This document shows, in pieces, positions 54,850-64,000 of a stretch of DNA of 64,000 bases. How positions within the stretch are numbered: position 1 is the first letter of the stretch; each line of letters starts with the position of its first letter. Origin of the DNA: Sciurus carolinensis (Eukaryota; Chordata; Mammalia; Rodentia; Sciuridae); the NCBI RefSeq assembly GCF_902686445.1, contig NC_062219.1, forward strand, positions 142,954,057 through 143,018,056. The letters are read 5' to 3'. Position numbers and translations under genes: made by a program. The notes below the pieces were generated by a model. The model made no database searches and had not been told where the DNA came from. It saw only the letters and a program-made list of their open reading frames with translations.

Positions 54850-56070
54850 TTCAGTATCAAAAAATCCCCCAAATTATATAGGGCTTCATAAATTAATTCT
54901 AACATTTATCTGGAGGAGAAAATATGCAAGAATATCTAAGGAAAATTTAATAACAGACTCTAACAATATAATAATGTGCTTGAAATCTATTATAATTATA
55001 ATGGTATCATCAGAGACAAGGAGAGATCAATGGGGAAAAAAGAAGAAGAAGAGATCAGAGAAACATAATAAAAGATCCAAAACCACTCATCTATCAATGA
55101 GAATTAAGTACAGGACAATGCTAGTGCAAAAGGGGTGGCTATTTAATAAATGGCATTGGGATCACTGAAATCTTTGGAGAAAAATTAAGTTCATTTATTC
55201 ATTCAAAAATATTTAAATGCCTCCATATTTTAGAAGTAGGAGCCAGATTTTCAACCATTTTATGTACAAAACTAGAATTCTACGGTAATAAAGAGCTCAG
55301 TAGTTTTTTAACTTACAAAAAGTATTAGAATGAAACATAGGAGAATCATTTTTATAACCATGGCTGTGGGAAGACCTTTCTCATATCATAGAAAATCAAG
55401 TTATTAGAGAGGGAAATGGAAAGATTTAATTTCAATAAAATTTTAAAATTCTACATAATAAAATGTACCCTAAATAAGCTAAAATATGTGGGTCAGGTTG
55501 CAAACATTTCAATGTGTATAAAAGATTAATTAGAATATAAAATAAAAAGTTCCTATAAATAAAAACTCAACAGAAATGGGAAAAGAAGATGAATTGACAG
55601 TTTACCAAAAAAAAGGGCAATGGAAAATAAATATACTCCATTCACTAATAAGTAAATAAGTACAAATTAAAACAATAGTGAGATACTAACACCAAATTGT
55701 CAAAAATGTTTGGAGTTTATTAATATCTAATATTGATGGTTATAAGAATGTGAAGCCAAGAACTCACATTGATTGTTGGTGTAATGAGGTAATGGTTTTG
55801 ATAAAACCATTGAATCTCTATGATACTATCAGAAAATACTCAGACAGGAACCATGTACAGAAAGGATCATTTGATTATTCATGTTAGCAAATGATTGGAA
55901 ATAACCTCAATATCCTTTAAAATGGAAATGGATAAAATTTTATAGAACATTCAGACATTGACATTCTTTCCAATTATTAAAATAGAATGAGATAGTGATA
56001 CACATATAAACATGAAAATATCTACAAGACAGTTTGCTGTGAGTAACAAATAAGTGGCAAATCAATCAAT
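54850..56070 (+). mobile_element. Ancient LINE-1 ORF2 3' region
   Basis: 'aaggggtggctatttaataa', 'aaaatatgtgggtcaggttg' and 'gtgagatactaacaccaaat' parallel the last kilobase of L1M ORF2. It is strongly decayed. It lies downstream of an L1 3' UTR in the same orientation, so it is a separate insertion or a rearrangement. Confidence 0.6.
55371..55407 (+). repeat. 37-bp direct repeat, copy B
   Basis: A perfect match to 54436-54472, offset by 935 bases. Here the sequence fits its expected place in L1 ORF2 ('gggagaacctttctaa'-type). Confidence 0.97.
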
Positions 56071-56073
56071 AGA

Positions 56074-56097
56074 GTATGTGTGTGTGTGTGTGTGTGT
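56074..56097. repeat. (GT)12 microsatellite
   Basis: A perfect GT run at the end of the L1 fragment. Confidence 0.93.
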
Positions 56098-57049
56098 TAA
56101 TGCATACTTACATGTACAAAAAAGAAAACATACATATTTTATCTTTATTTGTTCCATAAAATCCTTGGTTTGAATTTTTCATTGGGAACATATTCATTTA
56201 TGACATATGTACCTAAAAATATAGTGAAATAAATACACTTCCATATGATTTAGAGCAGCTCTATGTAAATATTGCCATTCTGTCCAACTTTTAAGGTCAA
56301 ACTTAAAAGGGAAAAAAATAGCTAAAAGTAGAATACACAACCAAAAATATGTGTTCCTTAGATTAAACTAAGCAATAGGTTCTCTTGGCAAAGCTTGAAA
56401 ATGTGAATGAGTTCCTTCTGAACACAGTTAATCAAGCTGCACACCAGCTGAGTTGCTGGAAGGAGTATTTCTGCAACTTTACAGTATTTTGTAGGGCAAA
56501 TCAGGAGGGAGGGGCCAAATATGAACTTAGCTCCCACTAATAACATGACTCTTCAGAGAGTGGGTTCTGAGGACTCGAATAGCCTGACTTCTAGAGTTCA
56601 CCAAGTTAGAATGGTAACAGCAAAATGATTTTATTCATCTGAACTCATTTCCTGAACAAAATGGAAATGCAAGGTGAAATAAAGGAGGAAAAGATAAAGG
56701 TTCTACATGTAAAGAAATTATTGGGCACCATCAAAATTAGAGAATAAGATATAAAACCAACATTTGACAGTCAGCGAGTGAACAATGAACCCATGGGTGG
56801 TGCTGTTTGAAAACAAGCATTTGGATTTTGTAAGAAAACCAAGGAGGGGGAGTCCAGATAGTTAAAAAAGTTTCCAGGTATCTACTCGTTGCTCAAACCA
56901 GAAACCAGAGGTCACTTTTTATATTTCCCATTCCCTCTCCTGCACATCCTGTTCATTACAATGACAAAAAAAAAAATGACTTCAATTTCATCAATTCAAC
57001 TTCCAAAACATCTCTCCAGTCTTCCCACTGTGTTCTACCATCAATGCTC
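56098..57049. other. Anonymous sequence
   Basis: About 56350-56510 is balanced, repeat-free sequence. No gene is supported. Confidence 0.4.
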
Positions 57050-57625
57050 CCAAACTCTGGTTTTGCCACCAGCTTGTCTCTCCAGGATGTCCACAATGAT
57101 CTCCCAACCCTTCTCCCAGCCTTCCTTCCTGCCTCCCCAACCCCTTCCCCATAGCAGTGAGGATGACCTTTCAAAAAAAAGTAGTTCTGTCCCTATCCAT
57201 TTAAGGAGGCTACCTGCCACCACCTTCAAGACCACAGTTCTTGCCATGATAGATCCTTCACCCCTCCATCTTCAACCTAAGTCTCTCTCCCGTTTGCTAA
57301 GTCAGTCTCACTTCCTCTCTCTTCCTGCATCTCTCCTCAATCTTCATGCCCAAATCTCATCATTCAGCCCTCAACTTAAATATTTACCAATAGATAATTC
57401 CCTGACCACACAATCTAGGAGTCCCCAGCCCCAGCATTTGGGTTTCTCATAGCAATTATAGAAATGCCTTATTACATATTCACTTAAGTGTATGTTTGTT
57501 TAATATAGATTCTCCCTTACTGTATAGCTTCAAAGAAGGCAGAAACCATGTTTATTGTGTTCACTACTGTTTTCCAAGTTCCAAGTCCACTTGAACACTA
57601 AGAATGTTCAATAAATGAATTGATA
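57050..57625 (+). mobile_element. L2 LINE 3' end
   Basis: C/T-rich L2 3' sequence is followed by 'aaagaaggcagaaaccatgt', 'ttattgtgttcactactgtt' and the end 'agaatgttcaataaatgaat'. A 187-codon open frame (56889-57452) overlaps it. Its Ser/Pro/Leu-rich composition comes from the pyrimidine bias, and it is not a gene. Confidence 0.7.
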
Positions 57626-58129
57626 ATAATGCCAGAAAAGTTGCATCAAGATATATTTTGAAGGGATGGAAATGCCTAGTAAGGTGAAAATTAATATGAG
57701 TATCATTTGTGTAGTGTAAAGGTAAAAATGATGGTATAAAGATACAGGAACCTCTAGAGAAGCTGAAGGGCTGCCCATTTGATGCAATAGGGTTGCAATG
57801 TGTCAGCCATGTCTGTTCTTTGTCTGTTGAGTCTAAAAATAATTTGGAAATGCACCTATTAATATTAGCAGCTGATTCATATTGAATGCACTTGTAACAG
57901 ATGTATGTGTACATTACAATGTCATTGTAATTAAAATAAAAATATAACTATCCAGTCAAACCAATCCTCAGTCCTTTTCAGTTCAGTCACTTGCTGCAGG
58001 AGAGACAGATAACTAGATTATATCCAAATGATTAGATCTCAGAAAAGATCTCCAGTCACAAATTAGTTATGCAGCTGAGGTACCACCATCTTAGAGAAGC
58101 CTACCATGTCCTATTCCTGGATTCTTAGC

Positions 58130-58400
58130 ATCCTCCATCCACTTCTCCCACCCAAATTCATAAAGAAAAACAACAAACCTGTTCCTTTTAAACATGTATC
58201 CAATCACATCATTCCTCTATTCAAAATCCTTCAATGGTTCCCATTTTTCCAGAAGTAAATTTAGCCTCCTACTTGTGACTCTCAAGTCTGCCATCTCTTC
58301 CACCTCTTCAGGTGCTCCTCTCTCTAGTTTTCCAGATTCCTCAAATGTAGAGTGCTTTTCAGATCAAGTGGTTGAATATACAAGCAGACAATGACCAGAC
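58130..58400 (+). mobile_element. L2 LINE fragment, upstream segment
   Basis: 'aaaatccttcaatggttccc' and 'tagcctcctacttgtgactc' match the L2 segment normally found upstream of the 3' end at 57050-57625. It comes from another L2 copy. Confidence 0.6.
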
Positions 58401-58704
58401 CATAAGTACAGTAAAACTCTGACCCATAACCTGCAGCAACCAGCCCAGGAGATCACCCCATGTCTAGAGTTACCAACCCAGGAAGCCAGTCTGCTATCTG
58501 TATGTCAGACTTGTGAAAAGTCAGACTACTCTCTGTAGCAACTGATCTAGGAACCCAAATGAAAACCCCTCAATAATAGGACCCAAAATATCCAGAGCTT
58601 GATTAATGACTGAGAGCTTCCCTAAGTTTTGTCCCTATTTCTAACTGAGGACCATGCAGAGAAAGCTGCAAAGGCACTCTGGCCAATCACATAAATCCCT
58701 GATT

Positions 58705-59660
58705 TTGATTGAGGTTAGCAACTAACATGGAGAAAACTAGGAGAGACCAGGCTTTGTGGTGAAGATCAGGAGTTCATTTTTGGATATGTTGATTTTGATG
58801 CCCAGATAGTGAAGTCAAGCAGATATTTGTGATAATCAGCCTCCAAAAATACACACGTGAGAGCCATGAATCTGTAGAGTAAATCCATGAGATGGGATGA
58901 GATCCACAGGACAGGGAGTGTAGAGATATGCAAGAGCCAAGATCTGAACCCCGGCCACTCCAACAGGAAAATGTCAGAAGAAGAACAGGAGCCAACAAAA
59001 GAGAAGGGAATGGAGCCATTGCGTGTGTGGAAGGAAAAAACCAGGTTGTGCATTCCTGGATAGGAATTGAGGAAAGTCTATCAAGATGGAGTGATCCACA
59101 GTGTCAAATGGTACCACAACATCAAGTCCAATGAGTCCCAAGAACTGACCATTGTACTTAGCAGTGTGGACACACTTGGTGGTTTCACTAAGAGAAGATT
59201 GTAGGGTGAAAACCTGGCTAAATGGGTTAAAGAAAGAACTAGAGGCGAGAAATGGAAGACTCTAGAGAGTAACAACTCTTTCAAAAAGTTTTGCTGCTCG
59301 AGGGGAACAAAACAATGGCAGACAAGAGGTGAGGTCAGGAGAAGGTCCTTGACAGGCAGGAGGATTAACACAGAGTAATCCAGAAGGATGAAAGAGGGAG
59401 AGGGGAGAATTGCTTGGGTTTATCAGCACAGAAGGGATTTGGTGCACGACAGGCAGGGTCACCGTCACACAGGAGCTTGGTTAGTTCGGCCATGGTGAAG
59501 GTAGCAACAACTTGCAGAAAGGTCTTGTCTGGAACAGTTTCCATGCTCTCTGAGACGACTGAAAGGGTGATCACCTTTATAGGGCAAGTGCTGTCAGAAG
59601 TGAATGCTGCTGAGCAACCTTCCCTTGATGACATCAAATGCTCCTTTGTTAATGTGGTCA
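58705..59660 (-). mobile_element. L2/CR1-clade LINE reverse-transcriptase remnant, antisense
   Basis: On the minus strand, the bases around 59111-59082 encode PFDTVDHSIL, matching RT motif A of L2/CR1-type LINEs (AAFDTVDH). The flanking 'gaaaacctggctaaatgggt' and 'aactctttcaaaaagttttg' also follow this widespread ancient repeat. It has many stops and frameshifts. Classification between L2 and another CR1-like family is open. Confidence 0.6.
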
Positions 59661-60985
59661 GGGATCTGTTCTGTAGGTGACCTTGCCTCCATGAGCAGGC
59701 AAAGGGTGCATGTGTTTCTACCTCGACTCCCCCAGACAGACACTCCAGTGATTTTAGAAGCACTCGCCTAGGCCTTCTCTGTGTTTGGCTCTTAACCTAC
59801 TCTTCCATTTCCAAGATGTCAAGCTCCTGCTCTTCGCCTTCATCTCAACTGTTGGTCTTTTTCTGGGCCAATGGCATATGGATTCTGACTTCTGAGTTGG
59901 ATTTCAGTCCTCTCTACTAACTTTGGCTAGAACTCCTTCCATTAGCTCCTGGCTGCCTCAAGCTGCACATCTTTCTCACAATAGAAAACTAATCACGGAT
60001 GACTTTGACTGACAGCAACCCATTGCTTGGCAATTGGGCACTAGATCTCCCTCTCAGACGAGACAGGAAACTTGTGGAAGGTAGCTACCCAATGTTCCTG
60101 CAGCCCGTGGGAAGGGCGGCTTCCATCTTTCCCCCCTACTCCACTTCTTGGAGCTTCCTTGGTTCCTCACTTTTCCCTCAAGGACTGGTCTGGTCCCTTG
60201 CCCAAAACCTCTCCCCACTTTCCTGACCCCTGGAGTCAGACTGATGCTTATTGAACTCTGAGCCCCAGTCTGGATCCAGCACAATGGGTTCCTATTGGCC
60301 TGAGTGTGGGAGAGGAGATTGGGTCTGTTCAAGACTCACCTTCATGGAAGGAAAGCACTGAAATTGTGCAGTGTGTCTGCAGGGCCTGGAAGTCCTGCTT
60401 TGGATTTTGAAATAAGGCTCCTCTTCCTGACTTTGAACAAATATTAAGAACATTGATGTGACAGCCAAAAATGGTGATGCTGGATGTTCTAAATTCATTT
60501 TTTCCTCTTTATCTTGAGTGTCTATAAAATGACATAGAAATTCTTGGAATCCCAAATCTAGAAATAGATCCTAAGATATTTATAAAATCCTGAAACTACA
60601 GGAGCTTTCTCCATCCCTTAGGCTATGCTGGAACTAGACTAGTGAATACAAATTGAGTCTAGAGATTCAGCATTGAACGTGGTAATGGCCTAGCAAGGTG
60701 CTTGCTACCCCCAGATTCAGTGAGGAACCAAGAAGAAGCAGGCAGAGCTTGGGAAGGTCTTTATGACTTCCAAATCTCTTCCAGATCTAACATTCTTTGT
60801 AGGCAAGAGAGGACAGGGCTAAAGGAAAGTCAGACAGGAGGAACAAGAATAGGATTAGCTTGCCAAATTGAAATCCAAATCTAAAAGCAATTGAATTAGC
60901 TTATCTGTGCCCAATGAGTGGATAGGAGAGCTGGGGAAATTGGGAATTGTGGGACTGTTGAGGAAAACCATAAGAGATTACAGTG
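59661..60985. other. Anonymous sequence
   Basis: 1.3 kb with overlapping short open frames on both strands. No repeat or domain was recognised. Confidence 0.4.
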
Positions 60986-60989
60986 GACC

Positions 60990-61185
60990 ACTTACATTTA
61001 TTGACTATGTATATCCTATCAAGTATTTTCACAGGATCTTTATCTTAAGAAATTAGGTACAATTATCTCCATTTTACAAATGCAGAAATTAAGAGCACTC
61101 AGAGTGGATGAAGTGTCTTATCTTTACATATCTTAGTACCATGAGAGTCAGGATTAAAATTCAAGTGACTTCAATTCACACCCTC
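60990..61185 (-). mobile_element. MIR SINE, antisense
   Basis: 'ttatctccattttacaaatg' then 'cagaaattaagagcactcag' is the complement of the MIR core (tcatctgtaaaatggggata). 'gtcaggattaaaattcaagt' corresponds to the complement of 'gttcgaatcc'. Confidence 0.68.
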
Positions 61186-61254
61186 TCTCATTTGTTTCTC
61201 ATGAACCTTTACTCCTTTCCTGCATTGAACATAGGCACAAGTGACTCCATTGAA

Positions 61255-61500
61255 TTCTATCAAATAAAAATGTCTTGAGCATCAGCTACGTACCAGCTCT
61301 CTGTCCCTGTGTGCTGTGTAGTCAATTTGTGTTCCAATGGGAACACATTATAGGGAAGAAATAATAGTGACTCAGGAGTTTTGTGAACTCTGCAAATATG
61401 GTACCAGTATCCAAGACATATCAGGCTTGCTGAGTACCTACTATGCTTCATGCACTGTTCTAAATGTCAGAAATGTCTTAGGCAGAGAAACGGTTCTTTT
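61255..61500 (-). mobile_element. L2 3'-end fragments, antisense
   Basis: 'aaaaatgtcttgagcatcag' and, further on, 'gctgagtacctactatgctt' with 'catgcactgttctaaatgtc' both complement the L2 3' terminus, giving two partial copies or one rearranged copy. Confidence 0.5.
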
Positions 61501-62054
61501 CTTTTATGCCTATGCCAATTTTCCAGCTGTTCTTGCCCTGGGTGCAAGCTTGTGTGAACTTCAAGAGGGGTCTTATATAGTGTCATGATCTTTAAGTGAA
61601 GTATCCTAAGGACTTGTTCTCATTTGAAGGAAAAGTAGACCAGTTGGCCTGGATGGAATCAGCAGAAAGAAGCCAAGAGACTTCCAGTAAATACATGGCT
61701 GAAGATATTGGGCAAGATCCAAGTCCAAAAAGCCTGTCTCAGAGTCATCTAAAGTGAATAGAGAAAGAACATGATTGTAACTGAGAAAGTTGGAGCCTAA
61801 TCAATATACTCTGTCTGAGGAAATGTGTTAAAGGAAAAGATGATCTGACTAGAGCTCAAATAAGGAATATCATAGTGGCCATCAAGAATTTATTAGTGGC
61901 AACTTGTTACTGCCACCTGAACCCAGGTAATAAGTCAGCAGAGAGGTATTAGCCACAGGAAGACAAGGATGACTATTTTCCTGGTTCATATGAGTCTCTC
62001 TTAAGATTATTCCACTCTTTGTACTTCTAATTCCATGTATATAAGCAGTCTTCC
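61501..62054. other. Anonymous sequence
   Basis: No recognised element. Confidence 0.4.
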
Positions 62055-62170
62055 AAATAATATTTTGACTTTGGCATCAGAAATTGAAGTCTGGATTCCA
62101 GGCAAGTTATTAAATTGAAGTCTCATGTATGCATCAGTCTTTTATAAATTTGATTAATATTTGTCTCAGA
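62055..62170 (+). mobile_element. MIR SINE fragment (weak)
   Basis: 'gactttggcatcagaaattg', 'aagtctggattccaggcaag' and 'ttattaaattgaagtctcat' echo the MIR 5' half. Confidence 0.4.
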
Positions 62171-63004
62171 AAAGCTGAACGATCACTTGGGAAAAACCCT
62201 TCAAAATGGTGATATTTGGGCTTAGTCATTTCCCAGAGTGTGGTCCTTAGATTTAAAAGAACTCAAAAGTAAAGAAACTGAACTCTGAAGCTGGGATCAG
62301 GCCTGGGGAATAGGGAGCAGACCCAGGTATTACCATCATAAGGGCAACTTTGGAGGGGAGTTCTGCCCTTTCTATGATCTCTTTGTGACTTTGCTAATTG
62401 CAAAAATCCATAAAAGAAAATTTCTTGAAATGACCATGACTGAAGTTTACTTCCTTCTTAACCACCTAGGAACTCTGGAAAATGCAAGACTTCTCATCCT
62501 GGAATCTATAGGGTCATGGGACTTTAACGTGCAGAAATGTTTTTCTAAGACTGCACTTTATTCTGGTTGATTTCATATGGCTTTTTTTTAAGTGGTCTTG
62601 CTCAATGGAGCTAAAGGTTGAGTAATCTGTGCTGATCTGTATAGCACGTCTCAGTAATGGTTTCCTTGCATTTCCCTGACCCTATTGGAAGCTTGCTGTT
62701 TTTTTATATTAGACACATTTGCTTGGATTTCTGTGGCAGGAAATAAAGCTCTCTCACTGGTTAGGGTCTTTCCTTGGGTGCACAAAATGAATAATTTTAA
62801 ATGTCACTTTTGGAGACATAGATTCCACACATAGGGTAATGTGAAATGTCTTTGAGATTTCAATATGGAAGTAGGTGACTCCAACCAAAGAACAATGTTT
62901 ACAGCAGGTTGTGGACTCTGGTTGATGAATATAGTGTCTAAATAATGGCTAATGGAGCTGATTGACAATAGGCCTTTTAATTGTGATCAATAGAGCACAT
63001 AACA
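62171..63004. other. Anonymous sequence
   Basis: 'ttcccagagtgtggtcctta' at about 62230 recalls a MER5-type terminus but is too short to call. No gene was recognised. Confidence 0.4.
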
Positions 63005-63420
63005 AAAAAATCACATAAAATTTACCTTTTTATTCTTTTTTTTTTCTTTTACGTGATACTGGGGATTGAACCCAAGTCTTCCCTGTAGACAGGTGCTGTG
63101 ACACTGAGCTACATCCCCAACTCCTTCTGATTCATTTTTAAATGTAGTGTTAAGTAGACACCTTGTTAAGTATACAAGGCCATTACACAACTGACCTTTA
63201 AATACTTTTCCACTTTGCAGAACTGAAACTCAGTACCCATTAAATAATAAAGTCCCCATCCCTTTTCCCCTAACAATCACCATTATAATCTGTTTCTAAA
63301 TTTGACCACTCAGGACCTCGGATGAGTGGAATCATTCAGTATTTATCTTTGGTGACTATCTAACCATGTGCTTTTCATGACACACATTATTCATCCGTGT
63401 ATCCCTTTAGTTGAGAAGTT
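63005..63420 (-). mobile_element. Ancient LINE-1 fragment, antisense, split by an ID
   Basis: 'aatcacataaaatttacctt', then after the SINE 'ctgaaactcagtacccatta', 'acaatcaccattataatctg' and 'gagtggaatcattcagtatt' match a common antisense L1M pattern (aaactctgtacccattaaac, aagtggaatcatacaatatt). Confidence 0.72.
63033..63122 (-). mobile_element. ID SINE, antisense, nested in L1M
   Basis: A T-rich tail complement, then 'gatactggggattgaaccca', 'gacaggtgctgtgacactga' and 'gctacatccccaactcc'. It is short but complete at both ends. Confidence 0.88.
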
Positions 63421-63499
63421 GCAGCAAACTTTATTATGCCATCATGACAAGAGTTCACCTTTGCTTCAACTTGCCAGGCAGTGTGTGGGTCTTCACCAC

Positions 63500-63650
63500 A
63501 GCTCAGAGAGGTAGGTGTTGTGATCCACATTTACGGAACTACAGAGGTTGGGTAACTGGCCCAACGTCCCACGGCAGAAAGTCAGCAGTTCGCACCCTGG
63601 CAACAGACCCCAAGCCTAAGCTCTCAACCCCTGGACCACACTGCTTCTCA
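63500..63650 (-). mobile_element. MIR SINE, antisense
   Basis: 'actacagaggttgggtaact', 'ggcccaacgtcccacggcag' and 'aaagtcagcagttcgcaccc' are the complement of the MIR core and 5' region. Confidence 0.75.
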
Positions 63651-64000
63651 TTGACATCTGTAATCTGCCTGGAATGCAATTCCCTTCCAAGCTGGATAGA
63701 TATTTCATAGATGAGAACCGGGCTAAAGCTAATGTCCAATTTTGCAATATCTTCAAAGCCGTCATCCTATGAACATACTGCAGGCTTATTCAGGTTTGTG
63801 CAAGGAAGCTTGATGCAGTTAGTAAAACAGATGCCCATATCCTCCCTGCATCTGGGCTCATCTGCATCAGCAGGAAACAGTTCCTGGGCACTGACTACTT
63901 CTCTCTCAGCTGCTCTGCTGAGACTCTCAGCATGCCATAACATTCCAGGGATGGGAGAGCAGGGATTGATGTCCTAGCTACCCTGGGCATTACTCCTCCC
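63651..64000. other. Anonymous sequence to window end
   Basis: An 88-codon open frame (63711-63977) has no recognised domain. No repeat was recognised. Confidence 0.4.

Noticed and set aside
56889..57452. 187-codon open frame, the longest in the window
   Set aside because: It lies mostly in L2-derived pyrimidine-rich DNA. The Ser/Pro/Leu composition follows the base bias, and there is no domain or gene context.
59365..59763. 132-codon minus-strand open frame
   Set aside because: It is in ancient LINE-derived or adjacent sequence, and the frame does not match the RT frame.

Overview
The window is non-coding mammalian nuclear DNA, AT-rich and poor in CpG. It most likely comes from a squirrel-type rodent (Sciuridae: squirrel, marmot or ground squirrel). 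The evidence is the SINE set: tRNA-like ID elements and fused B1-ID dimers (B1-dID), which read 'gctggggatgtggctcagtgg' and 'gttcaatccccagtacc' in sense. Also present are one full-length L1, a truncated L1 of similar type, and a layer of old placental repeats (MIR, L2, MER5A-like hAT, MER2/Tigger-like, MaLR LTRs, ancient L1M). The species assignment is inference. I found no intact host protein gene, no rRNA or tRNA gene and no CRISPR array. Every long open frame falls in a repeat or in low-complexity or anonymous sequence. The window is therefore intergenic, or lies inside a large intron.

Layout. 1-461: edge-truncated antisense ERV LTR. 0.6-4.2 kb: ancient L1 fragments, two LTRs of a MaLR-like family, one ID and one B1-dID SINE. 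4.6-11.6 kb: a full-length but dead L1 (long 5' UTR, broken ORF1, broken ORF2 with endonuclease and reverse transcriptase remnants, 3' UTR, A-rich tail) bounded by a perfect 14-bp target-site duplication. 11.9-19.2 kb: older L1, a third LTR copy, two Tigger-like DNA transposons, a MER5A-like element, and SINEs nested in older repeats. 19.2-26 kb: mostly anonymous sequence, a 160-bp polypurine tract, a MIR and a Tigger-like fragment. 26.0-26.8 kb: 5'-truncated antisense L1 with an 11-bp target-site duplication. 27-40 kb: anonymous sequence with scattered L1M, L2, MIR, B1-dID, ID and MER5-like pieces.

40-51 kb is repeat-dense: MaLR LTRs in both orientations, L2, antisense L1M, back-to-back SINEs with a (TG)22 tract, and the fourth and fifth LTR copies. 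53-56 kb holds two ancient L1 segments in non-canonical order that share a perfect 37-bp repeat. 57-64 kb contains L2/CR1 remnants (one with a recognisable reverse-transcriptase motif), MIRs and an antisense L1M split by an ID element.

No set of genes works together here; the history is of serial transposition and decay. The most informative items are the full-length L1 with in-frame microsatellite growth and internal duplications in its ORFs, the perfect 37-bp repeat between degenerate L1 pieces, the polypurine tract, and a few repeat-free stretches that could be tested as conserved regulatory DNA. I do not see a novel multi-gene system.
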